DNA of 6,407 nt from Victivallales bacterium (lineage in GTDB: Bacteria > Verrucomicrobiota > Lentisphaeria > Oligosphaerales > Oligosphaeraceae): NCBI GenBank assembly GCA_017615955.1, contig JAFZZD010000397.1:1-6407 (forward strand). Direction: 5' to 3'. The notes beneath the pieces were generated by a model. The model had not been told where the DNA came from. It did no database searches and saw nothing but the letters and a program-made list of their open reading frames with translations. The position numbers and the translations under genes are program-made. Of the stretch, positions 1-6,320 are shown one piece after another. The first letter of the stretch is position 1. Each line of letters starts with the position of its first letter.

Positions 1-58
1 GTTCAAATCATCATTGTCTATTTTAGTTTTGCTCTATTCCCCAAGAGGGTAGGTATGT

Positions 59-101
59 GCGCGGCCATTGGCCGCGCCTCAGGACGCGGGACATCCTGAG
101 G
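59..101. repeat. Two tandem GC-rich hairpins downstream of the operon
   Basis: Two adjacent perfect inverted repeats follow the stop codon of the large minus-strand gene. The first pairs GCGCGGCC (59-66) with GGCCGCGC (70-77) around a 3-base loop. The second pairs CTCAGGA (78-84) with TCCTGAG (94-100), extendable by C77-G101. They could act as a 3' transcript stabiliser or a transcription barrier for the operon. Neither is followed by a run of T on the minus strand, so a canonical intrinsic terminator is not shown. A related string, ATTGGCCG, occurs at 67-74 and again near 115-122. Positions 1-144 hold no gene that I can support. Confidence 0.6.
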
Positions 102-144
102 GCCTTTATGGGCTATTGGCCGTGCACACAGCATAGAAACTGTT

Positions 145-3100
145 CTAGTATTCCTGGTAGATTTTGTAGAACACAGGAACTGGTATGTTTCCACCAAGGA
201 CATCCACCCTCAGATCCAGTTGTCCCCGCTTGAAATGCGTCAGCTTGCCGCTTTGAAGCGGTTTTTCCAGTTTGAAGACGCCCTGCCAGATGAGTCTGCT
301 GTCATCCGTTGGCTTAAGTTGGTATTCGCTGGTAAGCTCCTTGGACCTATGGCAGATTTTGGCGGAGAGGCTTTCAGCAGGATGCGTCAGGCATGCCTTC
401 ACGGTCAGGACATCGTCCTTCAGGTCCGCGCTGATTTCGCAGTCAGTCTTCTTCACTATGCTGATTTCGCTGAACGCCAGTTCCTCGCAGTAGGCATATA
501 CGGCAATGAAGCTCCTCTGCTTGTCCATAATGCCCGCCTCCTTGAGGTTCATGGTGTAGATGCCGGGTATGGGCGATGTGTCCTGGAAGTAGCCTCCAAT
601 GACGGGCCCCTGCACACACCAGGCATGATACCTGCCCTGGTTCATCTTCACGGATTCCAGTTTGAACACCAGCCATGGGTACTCCGGCGAGATGGGAATG
701 TCCGCATCCGCCACTGGCGAGATTTCCTTCGGCTGCTGCTCGCCAGAAATCACCAGCCTTCCGTTTTCGTCTCCAAACACCTTCATCACCTTTGTGTGCC
801 AGCCCTTCTTCTCCAGCACGGCGTTGCTTCCGTCCTTGCGCCAAAGGACATTGTCCTTGTCATCAATGGGCTTTTGTGGCGTCTGCTGTGGCATTGCCGC
901 TTTTTGGGGCGCATCGTCAAAGGCCTCCACCTCGTACAATTCAATGGTATTCTTGCCCTTGGGGAATTCAAGGCGCAGTTTCACGGTGCGGATCCTGTCA
1001 TTGCACTTGAAGGTCGTGCGGTACTTGTCCTTCACTGTTTCGGCAATCTCCGAGATTTGTTTCCAGCCACCGTCCTTCCAATATTGCACATTCATGCCAT
1101 CAAGATTGCTTCCATGTATTACAAGGGAAGTGAATTCAGGCACAAATGAGGAGAAGCTCATTTCCAGCCAGGATGGGCTTTTCGCGTAATTGGCCCAGGC
1201 CAGCATATTGTCCACCCCGTCGAACAGCTTGCTGTGCGTCCATTCCTGCCTGCCGTAGTGCTCGAAGGCGGAGGCCTTCAGGTTAAGCTGGAAGCCCTTG
1301 TTGAAAAGCACGCTTTTGGACTTGAGCCTTTGCGCCTCCAGCTCGTCTATTCTCTTTATTGCGTTAAGCCTGCTTTCCAGGCCGGCGTCCATCTTCTTTG
1401 TGGTGAAGAGCGCCGTCTCGTCGTTTTGGAGCGTGATGCTGCCGTTGAACACCCTGTCCCCCAGGAACTCATGCAGGTTGTTCACGGGGGCAGAAATCGT
1501 GCATGGCTTGCCGGATACGTTCACGAGAATAAGCAGCTGTTCATCCCCAGCGGTGAAAAGCGAGGCAAAGGTCTTGTTCGGCGAAGGCAGCTTTTTCTTG
1601 TCTGACGTCAGCAGGAATCTGTCCAGTCTCTCCAGTGCCTGCATGATGTATCTTGTGCCATGGTAAAGCACAGGCCTGTCCCCCAGGTCATGGAAATGGT
1701 ATGTCTCAATGCCGCAAACGCCTGAGACTATCGATATCCAAACTGCGCATTCGATTTCCCTTAGCGTCGGATAGTCGGCCATGCGGTTCCAGAAGTTTCT
1801 GTAGCTGAAGCATTGCGGAACCAGGGCACCTGCCTTGTCCGGTGCAAGCCAGCCCGCGAAGTAATTGGGAATCTTGTCCAGTGGAATGGTGAGCAGCCTG
1901 TTTCCCCTGCCGTCGAAATATGGCGCCCAATATGGGTGCGCGGAGATATAGTCCGCGCATTTCACATAGCGCGATGCGCTTCTGCTGCAAATCATGACTG
2001 GATGGAACAGGTCCAGCGACTTGATGTATTTGTAAACATGCTCAAGATACACTGGCGATATGTTTCTGCATTCCGGCTCGTCGCATAGGAAGTAGTATGT
2101 GAAGTCCTTGTTTCTGTTTTCCTCGATTCTTTTCTTTACGAGTTCAAGCAGCCTGGGACTTGGCTCAATGTCCTTGACCGCCTCTGATTCAATGCCCTGA
2201 AGCAGTCTTTTGGGTTCCACCACCACTCGTTTTATGATGTCATTGTTGATGCTGAACGAGTCTTTGTCTTCCTTGAACTTCTCCTTGAAGCGCATTCCTG
2301 TCCCAAAGCCAGACTCCGCGCCTTCAAGCATGCGCACGAACGTGGGCTTGCCGTTCAGGACCAGGAACCCGTTTTCAATCCAGACCATCCTGTTCCTGGT
2401 TGGTTCAGGCGAGTTGATCTTCAAGGTGGCCTCCCCGCCCTCGACCGTGGCGTGCAAAGTCGCGCCCTTGGCATCAATCCCCGTGGCGTCAAAGGTGAAG
2501 TCATGCTGCAGCTCCTTGCCGTCGAATGTCAGCGTCTGTGTTTTCACTCCATTTCCCTTGAACTCGATTTTCAGCTTGCCCCGGGTTCTTTGCCTGACGA
2601 TGCCGATGACTTTTGACTTGTCCTGCCCTGGATAGAATGTGGCCGAATAGGATGGCACCTTGAGCTGTATGGCCACTGGCTCGTAGTCAAGCGCGACTGG
2701 ATAGCTTCTGCCAAGAGTGTTGCCCTTGTCAACGACGAAAAGCATCTTCTCCTTTATTCCGACCTTTTCAAAACTGCAGGGCAGCTCCACCCTGTTGTCC
2801 CCCTGCGCAAGCTGAAGTTCCTTCGTGAAGCCGCTGTAGGATATGCTGCGCTTCCCCGCTGTCCCTGAGTAGATGGACATCTTCAACGTGCCATGGTATG
2901 ATTTGCCGTCAAATGAAGTAATGTCCGCCATGACGTTCTCTATGGAGAGGTCATCCTCCTGAAGCCTTGACGGGAAGCCATCCAGCGTCCTGAAAAGTGA
3001 GCTTTGCTGGCTGGCGTTGATGAGGGGGCTCCATGTGCAGTCGGTCCTTGCCTCCACGGTCCTTTCACGTGTCACGTTCATCAGCCATTTGTTCTGCCAA

Positions 3101-3603
3101 AGGGCGTTTCTCGTGTGGTAGAATCCGGCCAGGGGCAGCCTTACTTCAAGTGACCAGAAGTCATTACCCACAAATACCGCGCTGTCCCACAGCGGGGCAT
3201 AGCCAGGATCAGGGCGTATGTGCCCGCCCTCATAGTAATACTGGCACCACCTGACATTGCCCGCAGACACCACAAACTGGTAGAATTCGTCCTGGCGGCA
3301 GGCTGGCGACAGGAATATCTCCACCAGGTCGCATCCCCATGGATAGAGCTGCTTCGGCGCCTTGATCTGGTCGGGGTGTGGCTCGTTGCATTTTATGCCG
3401 AAATACACGTTGTGCTCATCGTAATGCACCTGGAACGATGTCCTGGGCATTGGCACTTTGTTCTTGTTTCCCTTGAATTCCTGAAAATCGCTGTGGACAG
3501 TGGCGTTTTTCCAGAATGCCTCGTCCAGTTTTCCATCCAACACCACCTCTTCCGCCAGGCACAGGAATGAGACAAGCACAGCAATGGCAATTTTCTTCAG
3601 CAT
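145..3603 (-). CDS. Secreted multidomain carbohydrate-active protein (CBM9-like, glycosidase-like barrel, discoidin-like)
   Basis: This 1152-residue protein starts with a signal peptide (MLKK, then a hydrophobic stretch to about Ala17), so it is probably exported. Residues about 18-215 resemble the family 9-like sugar-binding domain: VLDGKLDEAFW, YDEHNVYFGI, DLVEIFLSP, FWSLEVRLPL and a late WSP. Residues 220-400 look like beta-sandwich linkers. LVLNGKPTFVRM (to Met425) opens a glycosidase-like barrel with FLCDEPE (Asp508-Glu509) and YHFHD (635-639). The DE pair recalls GH123/DUF4091-type enzymes, but no activity can be assigned. A small beta domain follows, then a discoidin-like (F5/8 C) domain at about 770-897 (KLFDGVDN, IELYEVEAF), a Gln/Pro linker and a C-terminal beta-rich domain. 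The start is set by the signal peptide; the ribosome site (CGGAA) is weak. It lies 49 bases after the amidohydrolase gene, probably in one operon. The architecture is known to me mainly from Lentisphaerota; the substrate is unknown. Confidence 0.9.
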   Translation of the reverse strand: MLKKIAIAVLVSFLCLAEEVVLDGKLDEAFWKNATVHSDFQEFKGNKNKVPMPRTSFQVHYDEHNVYFGIKCNEPHPDQIKAPKQLYPWGCDLVEIFLSPACRQDEFYQFVVSAGNVRWCQYYYEGGHIRPDPGYAPLWDSAVFVGNDFWSLEVRLPLAGFYHTRNALWQNKWLMNVTRERTVEARTDCTWSPLINASQQSSLFRTLDGFPSRLQEDDLSIENVMADITSFDGKSYHGTLKMSIYSGTAGKRSISYSGFTKELQLAQGDNRVELPCSFEKVGIKEKMLFVVDKGNTLGRSYPVALDYEPVAIQLKVPSYSATFYPGQDKSKVIGIVRQRTRGKLKIEFKGNGVKTQTLTFDGKELQHDFTFDATGIDAKGATLHATVEGGEATLKINSPEPTRNRMVWIENGFLVLNGKPTFVRMLEGAESGFGTGMRFKEKFKEDKDSFSINNDIIKRVVVEPKRLLQGIESEAVKDIEPSPRLLELVKKRIEENRNKDFTYYFLCDEPECRNISPVYLEHVYKYIKSLDLFHPVMICSRSASRYVKCADYISAHPYWAPYFDGRGNRLLTIPLDKIPNYFAGWLAPDKAGALVPQCFSYRNFWNRMADYPTLREIECAVWISIVSGVCGIETYHFHDLGDRPVLYHGTRYIMQALERLDRFLLTSDKKKLPSPNKTFASLFTAGDEQLLILVNVSGKPCTISAPVNNLHEFLGDRVFNGSITLQNDETALFTTKKMDAGLESRLNAIKRIDELEAQRLKSKSVLFNKGFQLNLKASAFEHYGRQEWTHSKLFDGVDNMLAWANYAKSPSWLEMSFSSFVPEFTSLVIHGSNLDGMNVQYWKDGGWKQISEIAETVKDKYRTTFKCNDRIRTVKLRLEFPKGKNTIELYEVEAFDDAPQKAAMPQQTPQKPIDDKDNVLWRKDGSNAVLEKKGWHTKVMKVFGDENGRLVISGEQQPKEISPVADADIPISPEYPWLVFKLESVKMNQGRYHAWCVQGPVIGGYFQDTSPIPGIYTMNLKEAGIMDKQRSFIAVYAYCEELAFSEISIVKKTDCEISADLKDDVLTVKACLTHPAESLSAKICHRSKELTSEYQLKPTDDSRLIWQGVFKLEKPLQSGKLTHFKRGQLDLRVDVLGGNIPVPVFYKIYQEY

Positions 3604-3652
3604 TTCTTGTTTCCGTTTATTTTGGGGTTGATGTCAATTCGCATGACTGCGT

Positions 3653-4531
3653 CTATTTGTATTCAGCAAGCAGCCGTTCCGCATTGCCATGGTAGATTTT
3701 CTCCTGAAGCGCCAATGGAAGATCCAGCGTTTCCAGGAATTCCCGGTGTATTGAATCAAAGTAGTCCCGCGCATAAAGGACTCTATCCTGGAATTCATCC
3801 AGGAACTCCTTTGCGAAGACGGGGTCACGCTTCAGCGCATTGCAGCCTGAACCCGCCGATATGTCGCAGAAGAGATTGGGATATCTGCGCAGAAGCTCTA
3901 TGAGCCTACCGCCAGGAACCACTGGACATGGCACTGGCGGGTATCCGCTTGTCTTGTATATGTCATCTCCCGATATGTGTATCCAGAATGTGAGCGCATG
4001 GCCCAGGAAGATGGTCTCCGGGCACATCTGAAGCACACGCTCCAGCGTGTCTATGTCTCCGCCCCACCATTCCTGCCATTTGCCGTCCCGGTCACCCACC
4101 TCGTCCTGGAGGTGAAGGGTGACTGGCATTTTCAGCCTGCCTGCTGTTCTGAAGAGCCGCAGCGCCTCACGGTCATCATACATCATGCGCACCTTCACTT
4201 CGCCGCAGACCTGCGCACCGTATGTGTCATGCGCCTGCTCCAGGCGCGCGCTTGCCTCCGGCGTTCTGGGGTCGGGAGCATATCCAAGGATGAACCGCTC
4301 TGGCGCCCGCTCCTTGAAACTCAGGCAGCGCTCAAATGGGACCGGCCCATATTTTGCGCCAAAGACCGCGCCCGGCATTACGTGAGTGTAGTGCGGCATC
4401 GCCTCGCCTGCACCGCATTCCCAGTTCAGAAGCCAGGTCTGGGAAATGCCGTTGGCATCCATGTTCTCCAAAAACTTCTCCAGATTATGGCCATAGTAGT
4501 CTGGATGATTGTGCGCATCGATGATCTTCAT
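3653..4531 (-). CDS. Amidohydrolase family (amidohydrolase_2) metal-dependent hydrolase
   Basis: A 292-residue TIM-barrel hydrolase without a signal peptide, hence probably cytoplasmic. The metal-binding pattern is complete: His7-x-His9 in IIDAHNH at the end of strand 1, a polar residue at strand 4 (Glu111 in GEVKV), His140 in VTLHLQD, His178 in FLGHAL, and Asp256 in LYARDYFD, the place of the usual catalytic aspartate. The ending GNAERLL is also typical of the amidohydrolase_2 family. Members cleave or decarboxylate small carboxylates, lactones or amides; the substrate here cannot be told. AAGGA at 4538-4542, six bases before the ATG, supports the start. It is the first gene of the probable operon with the secreted glycan-binding protein, which suggests work on a product of glycan breakdown; that is inference. 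Length is normal and no key residue is missing. Confidence 0.9.
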   Translation of the reverse strand: MKIIDAHNHPDYYGHNLEKFLENMDANGISQTWLLNWECGAGEAMPHYTHVMPGAVFGAKYGPVPFERCLSFKERAPERFILGYAPDPRTPEASARLEQAHDTYGAQVCGEVKVRMMYDDREALRLFRTAGRLKMPVTLHLQDEVGDRDGKWQEWWGGDIDTLERVLQMCPETIFLGHALTFWIHISGDDIYKTSGYPPVPCPVVPGGRLIELLRRYPNLFCDISAGSGCNALKRDPVFAKEFLDEFQDRVLYARDYFDSIHREFLETLDLPLALQEKIYHGNAERLLAEYK

Positions 4532-4574
4532 GTTCTGTCCTTATCCTTGGTATTTCTTGTGAGGTAATTGCAAA

Positions 4575-4604
4575 ACTATTGGTGTAATGAACCCCTTTAG
4601 TCAA
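4575..4604 (-). promoter_or_regulatory. Putative promoter of the amidohydrolase operon
   Basis: On the minus strand TTGACT (4599-4604) is followed after 18 bases by AATAGT (4575-4580), matching the sigma-70 consensus at 5 of 6 and 4 of 6 positions. Transcription would start near 4568, giving a leader of roughly 37 bases before the ATG at 4531. The -35 box and spacer sit inside the inverted repeat at 4583-4618. The -10 box is weak, so this promoter may need activation, or the true one may differ. Confidence 0.4.
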
Positions 4605-4618
4605 GGGGCATCATTACA
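4583..4618. promoter_or_regulatory. Long inverted repeat, candidate operator
   Basis: TGTAATGA (4583-4590) pairs perfectly with TCATTACA (4611-4618). Inside them CCCCTT (4592-4597) pairs with AAGGGG (4603-4608) around a 5-base loop. Only one unpaired base on the left and two on the right interrupt the 14 base pairs. The repeat covers the putative -35 box and spacer of the operon promoter, where a repressor would be expected to bind. It could instead be the hairpin ending a transcript, but no T-tract follows directly on either strand. Confidence 0.55.
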
Positions 4619-4994
4619 GTTGTCGCATGGAGGTCTTCCCAAGGGGCAGACCGAGGAGATGTTCTTCCAGGGCATAAGCCGCCTGCGGAACGATATACTG
4701 ATGCGGAGCTTCATTCAGTTGGAGCTGACCGAGCACACTCGGACACGGCATACCCGTCATCGTTGCAGAATATGGACGCGATGTATTCCACATCGGCAAC
4801 ACCTACATCAATGTCGTTATTCCATTCGACATGAAAGTGGCAACGCAACAAGATGTCGGGATAAATGTATGACAAAGAAGTGTCAGAATAAATGTCTGAA
4901 ACGGACAAAAGGAACGCCGTAAACGCCCTTGCTTGAGGATGTTTACGGCAGAAAAGCATCAGTCCTCAATGACCGAGTGTCAGATGCCATCTGA
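4614..4994 (+). pseudogene. Decayed 3' end of a Schlafen/AlbA_2-type ATP-binding protein (RecG C-terminal-like)
   Basis: The plus strand reads LQLSHGGLPKGQTEEMFF, then a GISRLRND segment and LELTEHT up to 4739, and, after one extra base (C4740), GHGIPVIVAEYG (4741-4776) and VVIPFD. This order (GGLPKG.T.EEFF.GIS..RN, then EHTGHGIP.IV..YG) is the signature of the HATPase_c_4 C-terminal region of AlbA_2-domain proteins. A VGINV at 4855-4869 ends in TGA (4870-4872), and a second INV repeat ends in TGA (4897-4899). A further frame (from about 4895) reads SETDKRNAVNAL and, past a 4-base duplication, EDVYGRKASVLNDR to a stop at 4992-4994. Such GIN repeats and a winged-helix tail are usual in this family. 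The N-terminal DNA-binding domain is missing; the fragment begins beside or within the inverted repeat at 4583-4618. It is the only relic that would read on the plus strand. It is not functional as written. Confidence 0.75.
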
Positions 4995-5034
4995 ACGACG
5001 GCGAGGACACCGCCGGTAATCGGCAGTCGTCCTC
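4911..5034. repeat. Repeated hairpin element, copy A
   Basis: GCCGTAAAC (4916-4924) and GTTTACGGC (4941-4949) form a perfect 9-bp stem with a 16-base loop. The block 4916-4977 matches 6249-6306 in 48 of 58 aligned bases, apart from an extra GCTT in the loop of this copy. Downstream, GTCCTC (4962-4967) can pair with GAGGAC (5003-5008), and the same GAGGAC can instead pair with a second GTCCTC (5029-5034) around an inner GCCG/CGGC stem (5012-5015, 5021-5024). CAGATG/CATCTG (4981-4993) is another small dyad. The block overlaps the tail of the decayed AlbA_2-type gene, so coding ancestry is a real alternative. Confidence 0.6.
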
Positions 5035-5093
5035 TCAACTTTAAAGGCTCTGCAACAGCCCCTTGTGTAGAAGGAGCAATAGCGCGATTATCG

Positions 5094-5690
5094 CTACGCT
5101 CTCGGTTCAGGAGATATCTGGCGGGCACCGCCAGTCTGGGCGCGCTCAATCAATTCGCTGACAATCGTCACGATGCGGTCTGCATCCTCGTCGGAGAAAG
5201 CGATGCCCTCAATGAGGCTCCGTTTGACAAGCATGCCAATGGTATCGCCGGAGTGGGCACGGAGGCAGAGGATGGTTGATTTGCCCAGGATGTAGGCAAT
5301 TACGAAGCAGAGGGCAACAATCAGGCCGATGATAAAGGGCCAGGCGTGCGAGGCCTCCACAGCAACAATGATGCCAGCCACCAACGCGACAAGGGCGAAG
5401 ATGAGCCACAGCACGGGCTTCATCAAGCCCGTAAGGACATTGGATATGGCAGACAGAGGTATCGTCTGGTTGATGCGGCCAGAAAAGGAGGCAGAAGACA
5501 TGCGTACAAACTTCTCGTGCACCTCGATGAAGACCGTCGTGTTAATCCCGATGAGCGTCAGGAACCAATTGAGCAGACCAGGCTTGCGCCCTTTGATGTT
5601 GATGTAGATGGGGCCGTTCTCGTTGATTTCCATCGAACTGATGACCAATGCGTTGGAGGCCATTGAAAGAGCAAGTGAATGAAGACCCAT
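5094..5690 (-). CDS. Two-helix membrane protein of unknown function (possible PH-like fold)
   Basis: The 198-residue product has two adjoining hydrophobic helices (about 91-112 and 117-136) separated by a short polar turn containing EASHAWP. The part before them (about 26-88) is strand-rich, with GPIYINIKGRKPG, TTVFIEVHEKFVRM and GRINQTIPLSAISNV; a strand and a helix follow (137-165), and SDEDADRIVTIVSELIERA (166-184) is a likely amphipathic helix. Split strands around a helical hairpin recall bacterial PH-like membrane proteins, but that is a guess. GAGGAG (5702-5707) lies 11 bases before the chosen ATG. A start at Met10 (MASNALV) is possible but has no ribosome site. There is no signal peptide and no enzyme motif. 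The gene has its own promoter, and its 3' flank is hairpin-rich relic sequence, so it appears monocistronic. Confidence 0.8.
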   Translation of the reverse strand: MGLHSLALSMASNALVISSMEINENGPIYINIKGRKPGLLNWFLTLIGINTTVFIEVHEKFVRMSSASFSGRINQTIPLSAISNVLTGLMKPVLWLIFALVALVAGIIVAVEASHAWPFIIGLIVALCFVIAYILGKSTILCLRAHSGDTIGMLVKRSLIEGIAFSDEDADRIVTIVSELIERAQTGGARQISPEPRA

Positions 5691-5763
5691 GGCGTGTGAT
5701 TCTCCTCTGTGTGTTTGGGGGGTTACTTGGTATGGGAAATGTCGCAGACAAACGACTTAAACA

Positions 5764-5792
5764 ATAATATATTACCTTTGAACGGAAATCAA
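5764..5792 (-). promoter_or_regulatory. Putative sigma-70 promoter of the membrane-protein gene
   Basis: On the minus strand TTGATT (5787-5792) and TATTAT (5764-5769) are separated by exactly 17 bases, matching the consensus at 4 of 6 and 5 of 6 positions in an AT-rich patch. Transcription starting near 5757 would give a leader of about 65 bases ending with the GAGGAG ribosome site at 5702-5707. Confidence 0.6.
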
Positions 5793-5952
5793 GTCTCTCC
5801 TTATGGACGTGCACAATGTGGATTGCCATCCCAAAGAAATGCATCACCGATTGACATTGCCCGCAGCACCAGTCCTTCTATTGCCTCCCTTCATCACGCG
5901 CGCATACATTGTTTGGGATACTTCCCCCACCCACCTTCCGCTTCTAACATAG

Positions 5953-5978
5953 CCCCTGAAAACCAGGTTTGCAAGGGG
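5953..5978. repeat. Nested inverted repeat
   Basis: CCCCT (5953-5957) pairs with AGGGG (5974-5978), and inside them AAACC (5960-5964) faces GGTTT (5966-5970) with a single central base. The inner stem must open slightly to form a loop. It is the leftmost and weakest member of the series of dyads in this region. Confidence 0.35.
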
Positions 5979-6006
5979 GAAAACAGAGATGTATTCATTA
6001 CTACAC

Positions 6007-6038
6007 TTTTTAGCGAATTCACTAAAAATCGCTAAAAA
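6007..6038. promoter_or_regulatory. Triple half-site palindrome, candidate operator
   Basis: TTTTTAGCGA (6007-6016) and TCGCTAAAAA (6029-6038) are perfect inverted copies. A third half-site, TCACTAAAAA (6019-6028), lies between them, so 6007-6028 is itself a 22-base palindrome centred on GAATTC with one mismatched pair. Three half-sites in a row resemble a site bound by a dimeric regulator. T-runs lie at the outer edge of the left arm and A-runs at that of the right arm, so neither strand shows a stem followed by a T-tract and it is not a normal terminator. Confidence 0.5.
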
Positions 6039-6104
6039 AGTCATGTCCCTTATGGTAAGGCAGAACATTTGCAATGCACCTGCATATCATTTGGTGAGGC
6101 ATTA

Positions 6105-6149
6105 CATCCCAAATGCATGCTTTTGAGAAAATCAGGTATATTTGGGATG
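6105..6149. repeat. Perfect 10-bp inverted repeat
   Basis: CATCCCAAAT (6105-6114) and ATTTGGGATG (6140-6149) are exact reverse complements separated by 25 bases. The loop shows no obvious inner structure. It could be a binding site with spaced half-sites or an RNA hairpin. Confidence 0.5.
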
Positions 6150-6161
6150 GCAGTAAGAGGT

Positions 6162-6320
6162 CAGTCCTGGTATAAGGTCATCTTGGAGAGGTACTGCGGA
6201 CTGTGAGTATTTGAAGACAAAGTCTGCAAATACTCAACTGGCAGAGACGCCGTAAACACTCTTGAGAATGTTTACGGCTTAAAGGCAACAGCCCGCAATG
6301 AGCGAGATTACTGCGGGCTG
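6162..6320. ncRNA. Candidate structured RNA: four consecutive hairpins
   Basis: Four stems follow one another with little gap. CAGTCC (6162-6167) pairs with GGACTG (6198-6203). TGAGTATTTG (6204-6213) pairs with CAAATACTCA (6227-6236), extended inside by AGAC/GTCT (6215-6218, 6222-6225) after one mismatch. GCCGTAAAC (6249-6257) pairs with GTTTACGGC (6270-6278). CAGCCCGCA (6289-6297) pairs with TGCGGGCTG (6312-6320). The direction of transcription is unknown: no promoter or terminator is clear and the right part may continue beyond the window. I do not recognise a known RNA family. The alternative is relic coding sequence. Confidence 0.35.

Noticed and set aside
220..1149. 309-codon plus-strand frame
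   Set aside because: It is antisense to the large secreted protein, which has a signal peptide and continuous domain matches; the plus frame has no family motifs.
4916..4924. Fragment of 16S rRNA, from the shared string CGCCGTAAAC
   Set aside because: The likeness stops at the 10-base string; neither flank continues as 16S sequence.
4916..4949. Integron attC site or intrinsic terminator
   Set aside because: The stem lacks RYYYAAC/GTTRRRY core boxes, and no T-tract follows on either strand.
4711..4959. 82-codon minus-strand frame
   Set aside because: It is antisense to the AlbA_2-type relic, whose plus-strand reading has clear family motifs.
5041..5066. Possible third copy of the repeat flank (TTTAAAGGC, then CAACAGCCC)
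   Set aside because: It resembles 6278-6294 only with a 4-base gap, over a short length, and lacks the hairpin; chance is not excluded.
4943..5149. 68-codon minus-strand frame at the end of the membrane-protein gene
   Set aside because: It overlaps the membrane-protein gene's 3' end in another frame, has no ribosome site, and its tail is the complement of the decayed-gene sequence.
5844..6074. 76-codon minus-strand frame as a small gene
   Set aside because: It begins at TTG without a ribosome site, has no recognisable motif, and runs through the palindromic DNA at 6007-6038, whose symmetry keeps both strands open.
4911..6320. CRISPR array or insertion-sequence ends
   Set aside because: There are only two copies of the repeat, 1.3 kb apart and in direct orientation, with no transposase, target-site duplication or cas gene.
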